A stretch of 64,000 nucleotides of DNA from Rhynchonema sp. JSB1_4. Taxonomy: Eukaryota > Nematoda > Chromadorea > Monhysterida > Xyalidae. Positions within the stretch are counted from its first letter, which is position 1. Each line of letters starts with the position of its first letter. Location: the NCBI GenBank assembly GCA_030248065.1, contig JASAMV010005225.1, positions 1-64,000 of the forward strand, written 5' to 3'. Below, in pieces: positions 24,101 to 35,308 of the stretch. The notes under the pieces are model-generated. The model did no database searches. It was not told the origin of the DNA and saw nothing but the letters and a program-made list of their open reading frames with translations. Position numbers and translations under genes: made by a program.

Positions 24101-26984
24101 AGACGGTTGGTTCATGAACAAAGAAACGATGTCTTACTTGAAAAAACTTTATACCGTAATTGGCAAACGCCGCGGATTCAAACTCGTTGATTGGGTTGCG
24201 TTGCCTGGGTTTGCTGATGCCTTTAAATTCGATCAGCGCAAAAACTTCTTTGTGTAACCTCATGCGAATGCCTCGAATACACGCTGGTCGAAATCCATTC
24301 GCATCAACAAATCAGTATATTTTTAATTAAAGAGGCTCACGCGACCGTGGCGCAGGTTCGATTCAATCACCAAGTGTGATAACGTGATCAACGTGATCTT
24401 ATTTCTCTTGCCTTCAGTTTTTGTTGCGATTCTCGATTTCGGCATATTTTGCGGATTTTCCAGAAAAACTCAACGTGGTTGATGAGCGAGATGTTTCGAC
24501 GACATCGATGGAAGAGAAGCAGCAAGCGAAACCAGTTGAGAAAGAGGAGGAGCGGTCGAACAATGAAGATATCAAGCGCGGTTGGTGCAGCCTCTATGCA
24601 CATACACGCAGTGTACAGTATTTGGTGACATAGGACCCGTCATCTGGGTTATACTAATGTCATCAAGGCAACTGCCTGTGTGTGGTGCAAACGCAGCTGG
24701 CTGTCTGTTGCCGTGAACGCCCCCGTCGCACAATCCGCAAGCGCAAACACTAATTTCTTCGCGCTCTTGGCATTGTTGAAGCTCTATAGTTTGCACAGCA
24801 GACACCCGGCCAGCTGCATTTGCACGAATCACAGGCGGTTGCGTTGACAACAATAGTATTAGCCAGCACAAGTGGTAGATTGGCCCGGTGTGGCATCGCA
24901 CGTCGAATGTTTCATCACACTATGGGTGGAATTTTCGAAACGGTGTAAAGGTCAGTTGGGCGTAAAGGTCGGCGTAAAGTTCGGTCGAAAGCTCGGTCGG
25001 CGTAGCTGGGTGTAAACGTGAAACATTGCCTGTTGTTATTAACGTGGAATGTTTCAAGTTTACACCGAGGTCTATCACACTGAGCTGTCGACCGAGCTTT
25101 CCACCGACCTTTACACCCAACTGACCTTTACACCGTTTCGAAAATATCACCCTATGGAGGGTCGCCATATATGAAAACATACAGAACCTGTGTAGTTTAG
25201 CAGTGTTGACAATTCCCGCACATTTGTAGAGAAGACGCCAGATCGGCCAAACGGCACGACGCCTGATGTTTCAATCGAGAAAACGCCGCCGAGCGGCAGC
25301 GGGCCGGGCAGGAAGAAACGCCGGCGGAAAACGTCGCAGGGCTGGCCGGATCAGCGGAAAACGCCGAAGAAGGACGCTAATGCAGACGGCCCCGAGAAAG
25401 GTGATTTTTCACAGACACGAGATCCATATCGATTTTTGATCGGATAAACGTTCAACGACGCCATTTGCAGAGCCCGGCACGCCGCGTGACACGCTAAGCA
25501 CTTTGAAGGCACGAGTGCAAAGCGAGATGTCGGTAGAAGAGTGTGACGTGGTGTTGGCCGAATTCCAGCTGCCGTCTGTCGGTAGGTCTATCGTCGGAGA
25601 CTTTTTCAGTGTCGAGATTATTGAAAAACTTGGGAAAGTACACAACGGTCCTGTTCAGCCTTGCTCGCGAGTGAGTTCATTGTAAAGATAATATGTTTTG
25701 CTCACAGCATTATTTTCCATAGCAGCGTCGAAGTTTATAGGGCCTCGGATTTAGGCTTGGGCAGCGAACAATTAAATCCAACGAAAAAACACAAAAAACA
25801 AAACGCCAAAACCTAGGCAGGCTGAAGCCTGGCGCAAGCCTAAATGTACGTACAGTGGGCCTAAGCGCGAACGGAAACCTCAATCACTGCCGTGGTGGGG
25901 CCACAGCTTTAGCGGTACCAACGTTTCTACTATGGCCAGTGTCGAAACATTTTTGATTGCAAAAGAAAGTCACCTGACCGAGGAAAATCGTGTGCAATCC
26001 GATCACCGAGTTTCGATAAAAACGCGCGGCCAAACTGGCCATAATTTCCAATAAAATTTCAAGCAAATGTCAATAAATTTAAATTAATTAATTGATACCA
26101 ATCAATAAATTTCAAAAAAAAAACGGTCACATTAACTACTACAGCATCCGAACTGGTCGGCGAGGAGCGTCTGACAGCGATGGAGAGTCAACTGCTCGAA
26201 ATCCGCGACGCCTATCAGGATGTGATCACCGATCTGCGAACGTTGGAACGAACATGGAAACGGTGTCAGGAGAAGAAACGTGAGTCGCCCGCAAAAGTAT
26301 AACTTCGGCCACGAACTCCATTTTTTGTGATCGTATCAGTTGGTTTGCGTGCGAAATATATGAATCAGCGAGCGAAGCGCCGTCCAGCCTGAACAACACC
26401 ATCCATGGGCATGATAACGAGCGCGTGGATTATTATTTCAGGCATGCACATAATGTTGAATGAGTCTTTTTCGACCGATTTACCACACGAATGTTTTTAC
26501 TCCCAACGTTTCGTGACCGACTGAGGACACTTTCTCAAGGGAAAAACCTGCAAAAAGACAAGGCAAGAAAAGATCACGAAAAAACTAGAAAGAATAGAAA
26601 AGAGAGAAAATTCAGAAAACATGAGAGCTAAGTGCATGCGACCAACAGGCATGCACATACTATCTCAAAACCATTTTCCTTTCAAATTCAGGCAAACACA
26701 ACAGCGGGGGCGGCGACTCGGAAAAGGACGCAGCGTCGACCTCAGCGTCGTCGATGTCCCCGATGGACAGCGACAGCAACGCACAGACACCGACAACAAC
26801 AACAACAACAACAACAACAAACAACACTAAATTGACAACACGGCAGCAAACTGCCAACAACAACAATGCTCCTGTTGAAGACAACAACACCACTAGTGTT
26901 GTTGTTGTTGTTGTTCAGCCAGGCTCGGTCACGACGACGAATGCCAACAATGCGAGCTGCTCCACCGATTCACTCGACTTGTGA
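15124..26984 (+). CDS. ARID4: ARID4/RBBP1-type chromatin protein (AT-rich interaction domain 4)
   Basis: 24 phase-consistent exons: 15256-15366, 15768-15954, 16274-16439, 16783-16976, 17383-17482, 17742-17837, 18371-18580, 18753-18838, 18930-19024, 19093-19190, 19309-19429, 19722-19906, 20515-20743, 20997-21197, 21722-21884, 22519-22694, 22763-22849, 23297-23586, 23957-24155, 24418-24580, 25230-25400, 25471-25581, 26145-26279 and 26692-26984 (TGA). They total 1288 residues, close to vertebrate ARID4A. A two-codon first exon ATGCAG|GTTCG at 15124-15129 would supply the start (tentative). Order: N-terminal Tudor-type region with [11 protein letters not shown] and DGDERTLRR (1-155); second module with WYPAMIVHP and TLVRSF (about 250-290); ARID with [20 protein letters not shown] (about 385-490); chromo barrel with [16 protein letters not shown] and [12 protein letters not shown] (about 563-626); acidic, Gln/Asn/Thr-rich linker; C-terminal helix with [20 protein letters not shown]4 proteins are nuclear and recruit Sin3-HDAC complexes. 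The 24155/24418 junction is the least certain. Confidence 0.9.
20241..20434. mobile_element. Palindromic MITE in an ARID4 intron
   Basis: A 194-bp inverted repeat with ends GGGTGGACTTACGTAAAACT and the mirror ...AGTTTTACGTAAGTCCGCCC. The arms contain tandem TAGGAAATAGGAAATA. Two smaller inverted copies of the same word are in the centre. No clear target duplication beyond a possible TA. It lies wholly in the intron before the exon at 20515. Confidence 0.65.
22890..23270 (+). repeat. Degenerate tandem repeat of ACCCAGCTACCGTA units
   Basis: More than 15 imperfect copies of an 11- to 22-base unit of the type CCCAGYTACCGTAAC fill this ARID4 intron (22850-23296). Copies vary in length and in the base after CCCAG. 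Confidence 0.6.
24923..25152. mobile_element. Palindromic MITE with TA flanks in an ARID4 intron
   Basis: Arms share TTTCGAAACGGTGTAAAGG followed by GTCAGTTGGGYGTAAAGGTCGG, read inward from both ends. TA lies immediately outside each end (24921-24922 and 25153-25154). The centre contains two facing copies of the TGAAACAT octamer. Length and TA flanks would fit a Tc1/mariner-type or similar non-autonomous element. Confidence 0.65.
26792..26917 (+). repeat. Facing (AAC)n and (GTT)n runs in the last ARID4 exon
   Basis: A run of about ten ACA/AAC triplets at 26792-26824 (encoding Thr/Asn) and six GTT triplets at 26897-26917 (encoding Val) are reverse complements separated by about 75 bases in the same exon. 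The mRNA could form a triplet-repeat hairpin inside the coding sequence just before the stop. Confidence 0.7.
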
Positions 26985-28576
26985 AACACTGTGATGTTGA
27001 TCATTGTTATTCTCTTGTATCGAATTTCCGGGATTCAAAAATGTTAAAAGGAAGAACAACTTTTTGGAAGGAATTGTCTGCTTGCCGTGTGATGATAGCC
27101 GAAGGTACAACACTTCTCCAACTCTCCATGTTCGCTGCCCGTCCAACTGCTTTTTGCCCATTTTTGTTACCCACTTCCAAATAGTGATGCAAATTCTACC
27201 TTGTTTTTAAATTTTTGTGTTAACTTATTTTACATGTTACACGCTTTCGACATTTTTCTGTGTTTCACAGGTGTGAGGTCTCGTGTACAAATTCTCTTTC
27301 GTTTCTTCAGAGTAGAGCTCTGCTTTCGTATGTTTTTGTTGAACTAGGTGTTCTAAAGTATTGTTACAAATTACAAGCAAAATTCACGATGCAATTTTTT
27401 ATAAACCAATTTGATAAAACTTTATTGTGACAAAAACTTGAATACAGTAACATCACTAGGAATTAAGCATTTTGCACATAAAATGTACTAGATGGATAAG
27501 GGATCACATTGGGTACATGAAAAATTGGAAAACTAATATTTTTCCTGTTTCACCGAGTAACACGTGCACAAATATGACAAAATAACAAATCCGATGACCA
27601 GGTTAACCGAACTATGTACAAAAGTTTAACAAATATGCACAAAGACGGTCCAAAAACCAAACATTTAATGAAGGATGTGCACACATACAGTGGATGTATG
27701 GTTCAAATTTAAACAGCATCAAAATCCGAATTGGATTCAATGGTCAAAATTACACGGCGCAGTGCAGTGGAGCTGTGGTGTGCTCAACTGTATGAAGTAC
27801 AACCACCATTGAGATTAAGAATAACGTACTGGAAAAGTTCGAATAAGCCCCCAACGATAAAAGTCTAAAATCGCTGTTTTGTGCAGATTATGTGCCGCAC
27901 ACTTTTGTTACTTAATCATAGCGATTTTGGTGCAAGCAGTACTGTAAATGACAACAGCGGCCTATAATGCCTGGCAGAAGCCTGAGCAGTGAACATGCCT
28001 TTGGAGATCAGAAATGACCGTGCGTGCAATATTTCTGTCATTCTGCAACATAATCCCAATTACTAAGCCCGCAATGGGGGCTTATCTGGAAGTTTTCTGA
28101 ATAAGCCCGGCATATTTGAGATAAACTTTTTGTTTTTAAGTCTCAAGACAGACGAATGTCCAAACGATCTCCACACGTGGCTAATTCGAACTTCTCCGGT
28201 TTTGTCTGCCTGAGCCAAGCAGCATTTGCTCCTTTATCCAAGCCAATCTATTTTCCAACGATGAGCAACTACTATCGCAGCATAGTTGCATCTGAATATT
28301 CGATGCATCTATCCACGACATCACGGACGTAGTACCTAAACTGACATACTCTTAATAATAAGAAGTAATCATGACAACTGACAAACAGTGAAACGTGCAC
28401 TTAAATTAATGAAGCGTCTCTGAACATGTGGTATTGCAAAACTTTTTTTGTGAAAATTAACGTCTAATTATACGTGTGTGGACTTCAGTTGGTTGGTGGA
28501 ATTGTGCTAGCAATATGTATGAAGATTTTGTGTTTGTAAAAAATTTACGGAGCTTCAGTAAACCGCCAAGGGCGGA
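26985..28576. other. ARID4 3' region and convergent intergenic space
   Basis: No coding exon. The stretch lies between the ARID4 stop and the stop of the next, minus-strand gene, so both 3' UTRs should be here. I did not pin down polyadenylation sites. Confidence 0.5.
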
Positions 28577-31500
28577 CTACATTTCGGCCTGCAGCATCTC
28601 GACGCAGGAACTCCAGATAACACGTCGCACCTTCCTGAAGCCGTTGCGCCACAGCCGGATCTGAATGTGATGTCGGCGTAATACCAAAGAGCAAGAATCC
28701 TGATAAATTTCGAAACAGCGGTCAACCCTTTTTACAGTGACATTCCGTATCGTGGTACTCTCTACATGGTGAATATTTTTGAACGTCGTTGTGGTGCCGT
28801 CTTTGACCTCCACATTACAACTCTTTATCGGAGCTAGCAAGGGCGTGCTAAGCGACAGACGCATCATTCCCCGTACTGCGTGAGTTCAAAAATGAAAACT
28901 CAAGCCATTTTGACAAGACGTAATCTCAGAAATCCAAATTTGCACACAACTTGTACGGCGTGGCCTTCCAGATCCACGAAAATAGTGCCCGCATTCGCGA
29001 TTGTGGGCAAGATACAGTGGGCACTTTTTCAAAAACGTTCTTCTTCTTTTTTGATAATTGTAAGTGTCCAGCGCCCAGAAGTGTTAATAGCGCATACAAG
29101 GTTTTCGTACGTGAGAAACACGATGGTGTTATCGCAGATTTCATAGATCGAAGTCTGAGACCGGTTCCAGACTGTGACAAGGACCTTTTTCATGAAAAAA
29201 TGGCCTCCCGGAGTACAATCTCATCACAAAGTTGGTTTACCGAAAATGTTCGTAATGCGTACGAGGTTTTCGAACGCAGGCAACACGACTATATGCCATC
29301 GCCGGTTTTGCGTGCGTGGGTGTGGCGTGTTTTTGAAGGACGTCGTGTGTTTTAGTTCATAAAATGAAGTTGAGGTAGACTAGACTCACAATTGAAGCAG
29401 TGTTTGAATAGAAATGCTGTTGGCGAAAATAATTTTTATGCATGTTTCGGTGAATTGCGCATTTTTATTGCTCACAGTAACGCTTCACGATATAAAAAAA
29501 CCGATACAAGAAAAGAATACGCCATAAGGGCATAAAACAAGGATATGCAACCTGATGAAACTGCATTAAAGTTCGATACGAGAGAAATTTGGGTTTCAAA
29601 CTTTGCGCTGTAGTCAAAAACTAGTCTTTATTCAGCATACTGGAAACACGCCGGTCAAGCGGTTCCCACCTGTGTTTCCAATGTGCTGAATAAAGACTGC
29701 TCTTCGACCACAGTGTGAAGCTCGAAATCCAAACTTCTCTTGTATAGAACTTTTATGCAGGTCATCAGATTGCATATCCGTGTTTTATGCCCTTAGCGTA
29801 TGTTTCCTTTTTGTAGTGGCGGCCATCCTTCGCAGTGGCAAGGAAATACACGGTCGCGATCATGTCACGGTAAAGAGTGCTCACTACAAAGATTGTTGTG
29901 TTTTGGCAACGTTGGCCAACCTTCCAAGACACACTGTTCCGCTGTCCACAAGGTCTTCTTGTTATGGTAGCCCTTGTTGTACCGTTTGATCATTGTGTCA
30001 AACATGTGGTTTTCGAAACGATGGAAGAATCCATCGTGTATGAGGTACAACCATCGTTCGTCGACCACGTACGCGTGGCGCCACAACATCTCGTACAGAA
30101 CCGAAACCATCTTCTCCGGCGGAGGCTGAAAATGTCGAAGAAAAGAGATATCGATCGAGCAGCAATGTGAGTTGTGCAGCGTGTTCTTGGTTTTCTGATT
30201 TCTAAGCTCACCCATGGTTGTCCCTTCTTCACGTACGACTTTTTGCTGGCGCCCCGATGGATGTTGCGCATCAGCTCCTCCCGATGATCAAACGGCCTGT
30301 CCGAGCCGTCACCAACGACAACGGTCAATAGTGACCCCACAACACGCAACACCTGCAAGAACAGCAAGAAAGTCGTGTGTTTTAGTTCACGTACAACATG
30401 TTATTTCGTTAAAAAGCCTTCGACACTTATAATCATTCAAATTTTGCTCACCAGACACGAACTGATCTCGTGACACGATCGATCAGGCAGATTCGCGTTT
30501 CCCACAAACAAATCGAGTTTCCAATCGTCAAGACTTAAAGCGTCGCTGTTCCTCGGGAGTGAAGGATACTCAGAGAAACGCGTCTGAAAATAATGCAACG
30601 AAATTTCGTAAAAATATCAAAATCCACGCCGAGCTCTTGTGAGTAAAAAAAGTAGGAAAGTACACCATAGCATGGCAACCAATAAATGGTGCCTGGCCGC
30701 TGCTCATACCTTTTTGCTCGGCGATTGGCTCAAAATGTCCGTCGCATCACCACTGTCAAGGAACACTTGGCCGACAGCAGTGACCCCAGTCGGGTCCACT
30801 GTTGGACTCTCCCAACCATCGTCAAAGTGGCCATTCTCGCTCTCTTTGATTGATGGAAGAACCTGTTTGCGACGCTTCCGACTGAAATTACACGACTAAA
30901 TGGCGATGCGCCCGTTTAAGTAAAAGTGCTGTGAAAGGTCAGGGCCACACTTACGACACGAAGTGAGGCACATCAGTGTGCTGGTCTCCGCTACCGCCGA
31001 TGGCTAATGGCGGCTCGTCACGTGGCTTCGTTTCATCTTCAGTCAGACCCAACTCAACACAACATTCAATCAGACCCAATTGTTTGAGGAGATCTGTGAT
31101 TTTTTTGCGTTTGTATATAGTAGATTTCTAGTTTCGTTGCCTCACACATTTTTGCAGATGCAGGGAAACTCAAGTTCGAAGTCGAGGCAGGCGACAAGCA
31201 CAGCACATAGTCAACAAGCCACGCAGCTGGCTCGTGCGCATTTCGAATGTTTCAGCCACACAACCTCTATCTAGTTTCCCTGCGTCTGTAAAAATGCACG
31301 AGTCAACGAAATTTTCAAACTTACTACACCAGATAACTAACAAATGAATGACAACAGAAAGTATGTTTAAAGGGGCCCTTTCGCATTTCAAATCGCCTTC
31401 AAAGTTTGCACGCATTTGATATTGTTCAGGGCGTTATTAAACTCTCACTCACCAAGAACCCAATCTGCAGCATGCGACCAGGAGATGCACTTCAAGAGGA

Positions 31501-33703
31501 ACAGCCGGGAACAAAGTGTGCCGCGCACCAGTCCAATTTATACCTGCGCATTCAGGGAAACTGCTTGATCAAAAAGGTGTCAAGGCGAATGAATGTTTCG
31601 CATGAAACGTGCAACACCATCAACTATGGAATTTAGCTTTTCTTTATATTTCGAATTTCAACGAATTGTTCCAGCGTGACAAGCAGACCTTGAAACATTT
31701 AGCAGCTGGGCATAAACAATTCGTTGCAATTCGAAATAAAAAGAACAGCGAAATTCTATAGTGAGGCAGGGGCAAATATCGTGCGAAACATTAGTGCGCT
31801 TTGATCGCCATCGTCATCAGGCGAGTTGCCTGTATGCGCAGGAAGAAATTGGGCTGGTCCACATTTGATTTTGTTCCCGGGTGCTCATCTTGAAAGGCAT
31901 CTCCTGGCCGCATGCTGAACGATAGACCTCCGGTGTGTTTGACTTTTATGACGCCTTGACCACAGTCTAAACACATGCGACGTTTGAAGGGGGTTTGAAA
32001 TGCGAAAGGCGCCCTTCAATAAAAGACATAACCAATACCTTGAATTGCTTCAATCAAGACACGCAGATTGTTGTTTAGCTCGCCCTCTAGTGCTTCGCTG
32101 TCACATTTGCACCCATCAATAATTTTTACGATGTTTCCGCATTTTGAGGCAAATCGTGCTTCTATGTTACCACTCGATTCCCAACCGGATCTGAAGAAAC
32201 CTCAAATACGAATGATAAATTTGATGCACAAGCATGGCAAAATTGTACACTCACGTTTCCTTGTCATCATTTTCCACTTGCAACGCATGCGGTCCGTGGC
32301 TGATCCCATTTCCTGTATTGTTGTCGGTCTTGTTCTTTTCATCGAGCAATTCACCTATAAAATTGGCTAAAAGTTAATGACACGAGGACATTTAAAGCAA
32401 ACCTATATCTCATGCTTACTTTCTACCACGGAAGGACCAAAACAAATTACCATTTTCCCCAACACAAAAACAATGTCCAACGGTCACAAAAACAACGATC
32501 AAACGAGATAAACCACGTTAAAACTGTCAGAATTTATCTTTGAAAGTTGCTTTCAGGAACAAACGCGAGCTTGTGCCGACTTACGCTCACCCTTTTGATC
32601 ATGAAAGGAAGTGAGACTTAAACGCTCGCTGACAGATGAAACCTTTGTGAAACATTTCACACGTGGCTGTTGGACATTCCATCACTAAATGTTCTGTCGT
32701 TGCCTGATCAAAAGGGGGAGCTAAGTCGGCACAAGCTCGAGTTTGTTCCCGAAAGAAATTTGAAAATTAATTCTCACAATTTAAACGCATTTCATTTTGT
32801 TTAAACGATGTTTTTGTGATCACTCATCGTATATAGTCACATTTTATTGCGAAAGGCCGGATTCTGAGAGCATGCGATATCCGGTTGCCCAGTTTAACAA
32901 TAATAAATTTACGGTACCTGAGCATTTCGTTAAAAATGCCACAATTTGCCGTGTTCGAACAAACGCCTGGAACTTTTCTTGTTGCGAGCCCATCAGACCC
33001 AATTGTTGGATCTCTTTGCTGACAGCTGTCTCGTCCGCCTGAAAGTTAGAAAGCCGCCGAACTAAAACATTGCGCTGAACCTTATCTGTTCTGATAACCG
33101 GCAGACCTACTGAGCCTCAGATAGCACCGAACTTTAAATAACACAGAACGAGAAGCAAAACTGTCAAAAAGGCTTCAGATTTTATCAAAGGTCATGCTTC
33201 CAGGTTTCGTAAACAGAAGGTATTGGTCGCACAATGATCATATAAGAATTCATCAAATCAATCCTGATTTTCACGTTCAGTCACTGTTAACCACTGTGCT
33301 ATTTTGCGATTCCCACAAAACATTTTCATCTGAAAATAATCCAGCAGAGCACCGCCGTTGCTGCGGGTCTGAAACATTTTACAAACTGCATTGTTTGTGA
33401 GTGATCGCGCAACGCAACGTCACTGCCCCGTCACTTTCCTGCTTCGCGATTCAGGAACAAAATTTGACCAATTCTTATAAAGTTATTGTGCGACCGACCA
33501 ATATCTAGGCTGGCTAAAGCGGAAATGCGGCGCGGTTCGAAATTGGCTGTGAAGACCTTGAATCTTGGTATATGAGGTCGCCACTAATTTCGAACGTGGC
33601 ACATTTGACATAAACTCACGTATGTTGCAAGTGGATGACGCATTTCGTTCAAGGTGTTCTGAATTCGCGAAGAGAGAGGGTGGACCAGATTCTGTCGCTC
33701 CAT
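28577..33703 (-). CDS. Unrecognised conserved-looking multi-exon gene, start and stop visible
   Basis: Phase-consistent exons from the start: 33703-33620 (ATG, MERQNLVHPLSS), 33038-32918, 32354-32255, 32190-32039, then probably from 31966, followed by 31093-30955, 30881-30710, 30583-30452, 30352-30212, 30125-29888, less certain pieces at 28930-29430, and a final exon 28875-28577 ending TAG. Exon lengths match the phases exactly for nine of these. The product would exceed 700 residues: a helical N-terminus (KEIQQLGLMGSQQEKFQAFV), a polar acidic stretch (FDDGWESPTVDPTG), a module with VLRVVGSLLTVVVGDGSDRP and RNIHRGASKKSYVKKGQPW, then YEMLWRHAYVVDERW...DGFFHRFENHMFD, and a basic helical end (RLWRNGFRKVRRVIW). 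No signal peptide. I could not place it in a family. The exon starting 31966 runs into a stop with no donor, so its true end is unresolved. Confidence 0.65.
29497..29820. mobile_element. Long inverted repeat (fold-back MITE) in the unrecognised gene
   Basis: Arms converge on AGTCTTTATTCAGCATACTG and its complement near 29620 and 29695. Their outer parts share TAAGGGCATAAAAC next to GGATATGCAA. Total span is about 320 bp. It sits just downstream (in gene direction) of the exon ending at 29888. Confidence 0.65.
31115..31330. mobile_element. Palindromic MITE, second copy inside the Mutator-like element
   Basis: Inverted arms contain GTTTCGTTGCCTCA, GCAGGGAAACT and the mirrored AGTTTCCCTGCGTCTGTAAA. 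The centre reads CGCAGCTGGCTCGTGCG next to CGAATGTTTCAGCCACAC. A related copy is at about 42055-42250, within the 40.6-43.5 kb element. Here it lies in an intron of the unrecognised minus-strand gene. Confidence 0.65.
31358..32030. mobile_element. Fold-back unit whose two arms hold facing copies of one exon
   Basis: The arms (about 31358-31660 and 31720-32030) are inverted copies at roughly 70 percent identity by eye. Both start with CCTTTCGCATTTCAAA-type ends. The right arm contains the exon beginning at 31966 on the minus strand. The left arm contains the same exon on the plus strand, still with an upstream acceptor (ttgttcag) and a donor AAG|GTGTC. Encoded peptides share SMRPGDA, PGTK and LRIQ. 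Confidence 0.65.
32532..32775. mobile_element. Palindromic MITE in an intron
   Basis: Inverted arms share GGAACAAACNCGAGCTTG, TGCCGACTTA and CCCTTTTGATCA. It lies between the exons 32354-32255 and 33038-32918 of the unrecognised gene. Confidence 0.65.
33219..33506. mobile_element. Inverted-repeat MITE in the first intron
   Basis: Left end GGTATTGGTCGCACAATGA and right end mirror TTGTGCGACCGACCAATAT, with inner matches TATAAGAATT and AATCCTGA. It lies in the first intron of the unrecognised minus-strand gene. Confidence 0.6.
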
Positions 33704-34046
33704 CGTTGAAATTCAGTTCCCACAAGTCCAACCCTAACCCTTATGGAATTTTACTCCCTTGAAAGGGAAATTGTAGGTTTTTCGTCACAGATATTTGCCT
33801 GAAAGAGTGCGTTAGGAATTGTATACAGAAGTGTAATTCCTGGTCCTGAGAGGGAGATAGCGGACCCCGTCTTTTTCGGAGGGGAAATAGTGTAGCCCCG
33901 AGGGGTATAGTTGCGGATGAAAAAAACGAAAAAACCGAAAAAAAACCGCAGCAGCCGGGAATTTTTTAGAAACATGTTTTTCCACAGATCTTTCGCTAAC
34001 TTCAGAAAATATTTTCATGAGCCAGACTTTTGTCGAAGGTACGAGG

Positions 34047-34434
34047 CAGAGGTGGGAAGCAGGCCGGCCCGGCCCGGCCCGACGTTCGGGGCGGGCCGGG
34101 CCGAGGTTTCCGGCCCGAACGGTCGGGCCGGGCCGGGCCGACTTTTCGGAATGTCGGGCCGGGCCGGGGCGGGTTGGCCGGCCCGAAAAGGCCCGACATC
34201 ATCGAATTTCAATAAAAAATCGTGATTTTTTGGGCTAAATTTGCCAAAATTTCTCGCGATTCTGCAAATTAGTACCGACTTCCATGATTATCAGGTATTT
34301 TTAAACAAAAAAAAACAGTAAGTTTTGCACCAAAAAATTGCTTCAAAATATCATCAGAAAAAGTCGGGCCGAAAAAATCGGGCCGGGCCGGGCCGACTTT
34401 TTTCCGAGTCGGGCCGGGCCGACCCCCGGACCTC
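34047..34434 (+). mobile_element. hAT-like element with GGCCC arms, right end lost
   Basis: It starts CAGAGGTGGGAAGCAGG and has GGGCC repeats on both sides of a core shared with the intact copy at 43976-44382, which runs in the opposite direction. The core shares CATCATCGAATTTCAATAAA, AATCGTGATTTTTT and GATTATCAGGTATTTTTAAA. The far terminal repeat is missing after GACCCCCGGACCTC. Confidence 0.75.
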
Positions 34435-34871
34435 ACTGCCTTCCATAAACATCTTTGTTATGAATGTTATCTTTGTTGTAACGAACGAGTATCGAAAACA
34501 CCCTAATATGCCATGACACCGGCTGTGCTAACGTTAACATGGGCCGAAAATACGTTGTTTTGGGTTCCCCTATCCTCATACACGACGGTCTTTATCGTTT
34601 TTTCGGAAATTTTTCCAAAAATATAAAAAACCGATTTTCCGCACGTATACCGAGGAGCGAAGGGCGGGGTGGGAAAGACCCAAATTCAGGAAAGTCACTT
34701 TTTGAGGGAAAAATATTTGCCTATTTTTGCCACTTTTCCCTATAAAAAGCGTTTTGGCGATTTTTAACAACATTGACCTAAAACTCACACGTTTTATGTC
34801 CATTTTAAGACTAAAAATGCCCATTTTAGACAAAAATTAGGGGAAATAGCGGAGTAGAAGGAGATAGGGGA

Positions 34872-35236
34872 CAGTGGTGTCGTTGGGAAATCAAAAAGTC
34901 AGGATACCGGATACCCAAAATCCAAAATTTTCGGATACCGGATACCCAAAATGAAAAATCTCGGATACCAGGGGGGTTGCTCCCTAAAATAAAAATCTCG
35001 GATACCCAGGGGGGGTTGTTCAAAAAAAGGTCAATTTTTTAGAGGAAAATTGAGCAAAATCGGTGTTGGAAGCGCAAAAATGGTAATTTTAGGGGTTATG
35101 CTTGCGCGAGCAAGCGATTATGAGCATTTCGGAGGTAAAAATGGGCGATTTTTACGGTTTCCGGAAAAATTTTAGGGTAGGATACCCCTGAACAAAAAGT
35201 CAGGATACCGGATACCCCTGGGTGAAAAAATCAAGA
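34872..35236. repeat. Degraded CAGTGGTGTCGTTG-ended element with GGATACC repeats
   Basis: It begins CAGTGGTGTCGTTGGGAAA, as in the intact copy at 59667-59999, but the body is direct and inverted GGATACCGGATACCC units. No matching right end is clear. Confidence 0.45.
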
Positions 35237-35308
35237 TACCGGAGGTGTCGTTGGGGGGGGGGTTACCCCCCTGGTATGGGGTATGGGAAATCGGCCGGGG
35301 GTATGGGG

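Noticed and set aside
23957..24257. ARID4 ending at the in-frame stop at 24257
   Set aside because: The family's C-terminal helix and Ser-rich end are present in later exons to 26984 in consistent phase, so the donor at 24155 is preferred.
28951..29355. 134-codon plus-strand ORF
   Set aside because: It lies opposite minus-strand exon-like segments whose phases fit the unrecognised gene, and it contains a poly-Phe run.
34001..34238. Overlapping Gly/Pro/Arg-rich frames
   Set aside because: They are translations of GGGCC repeats in a hAT-like element.
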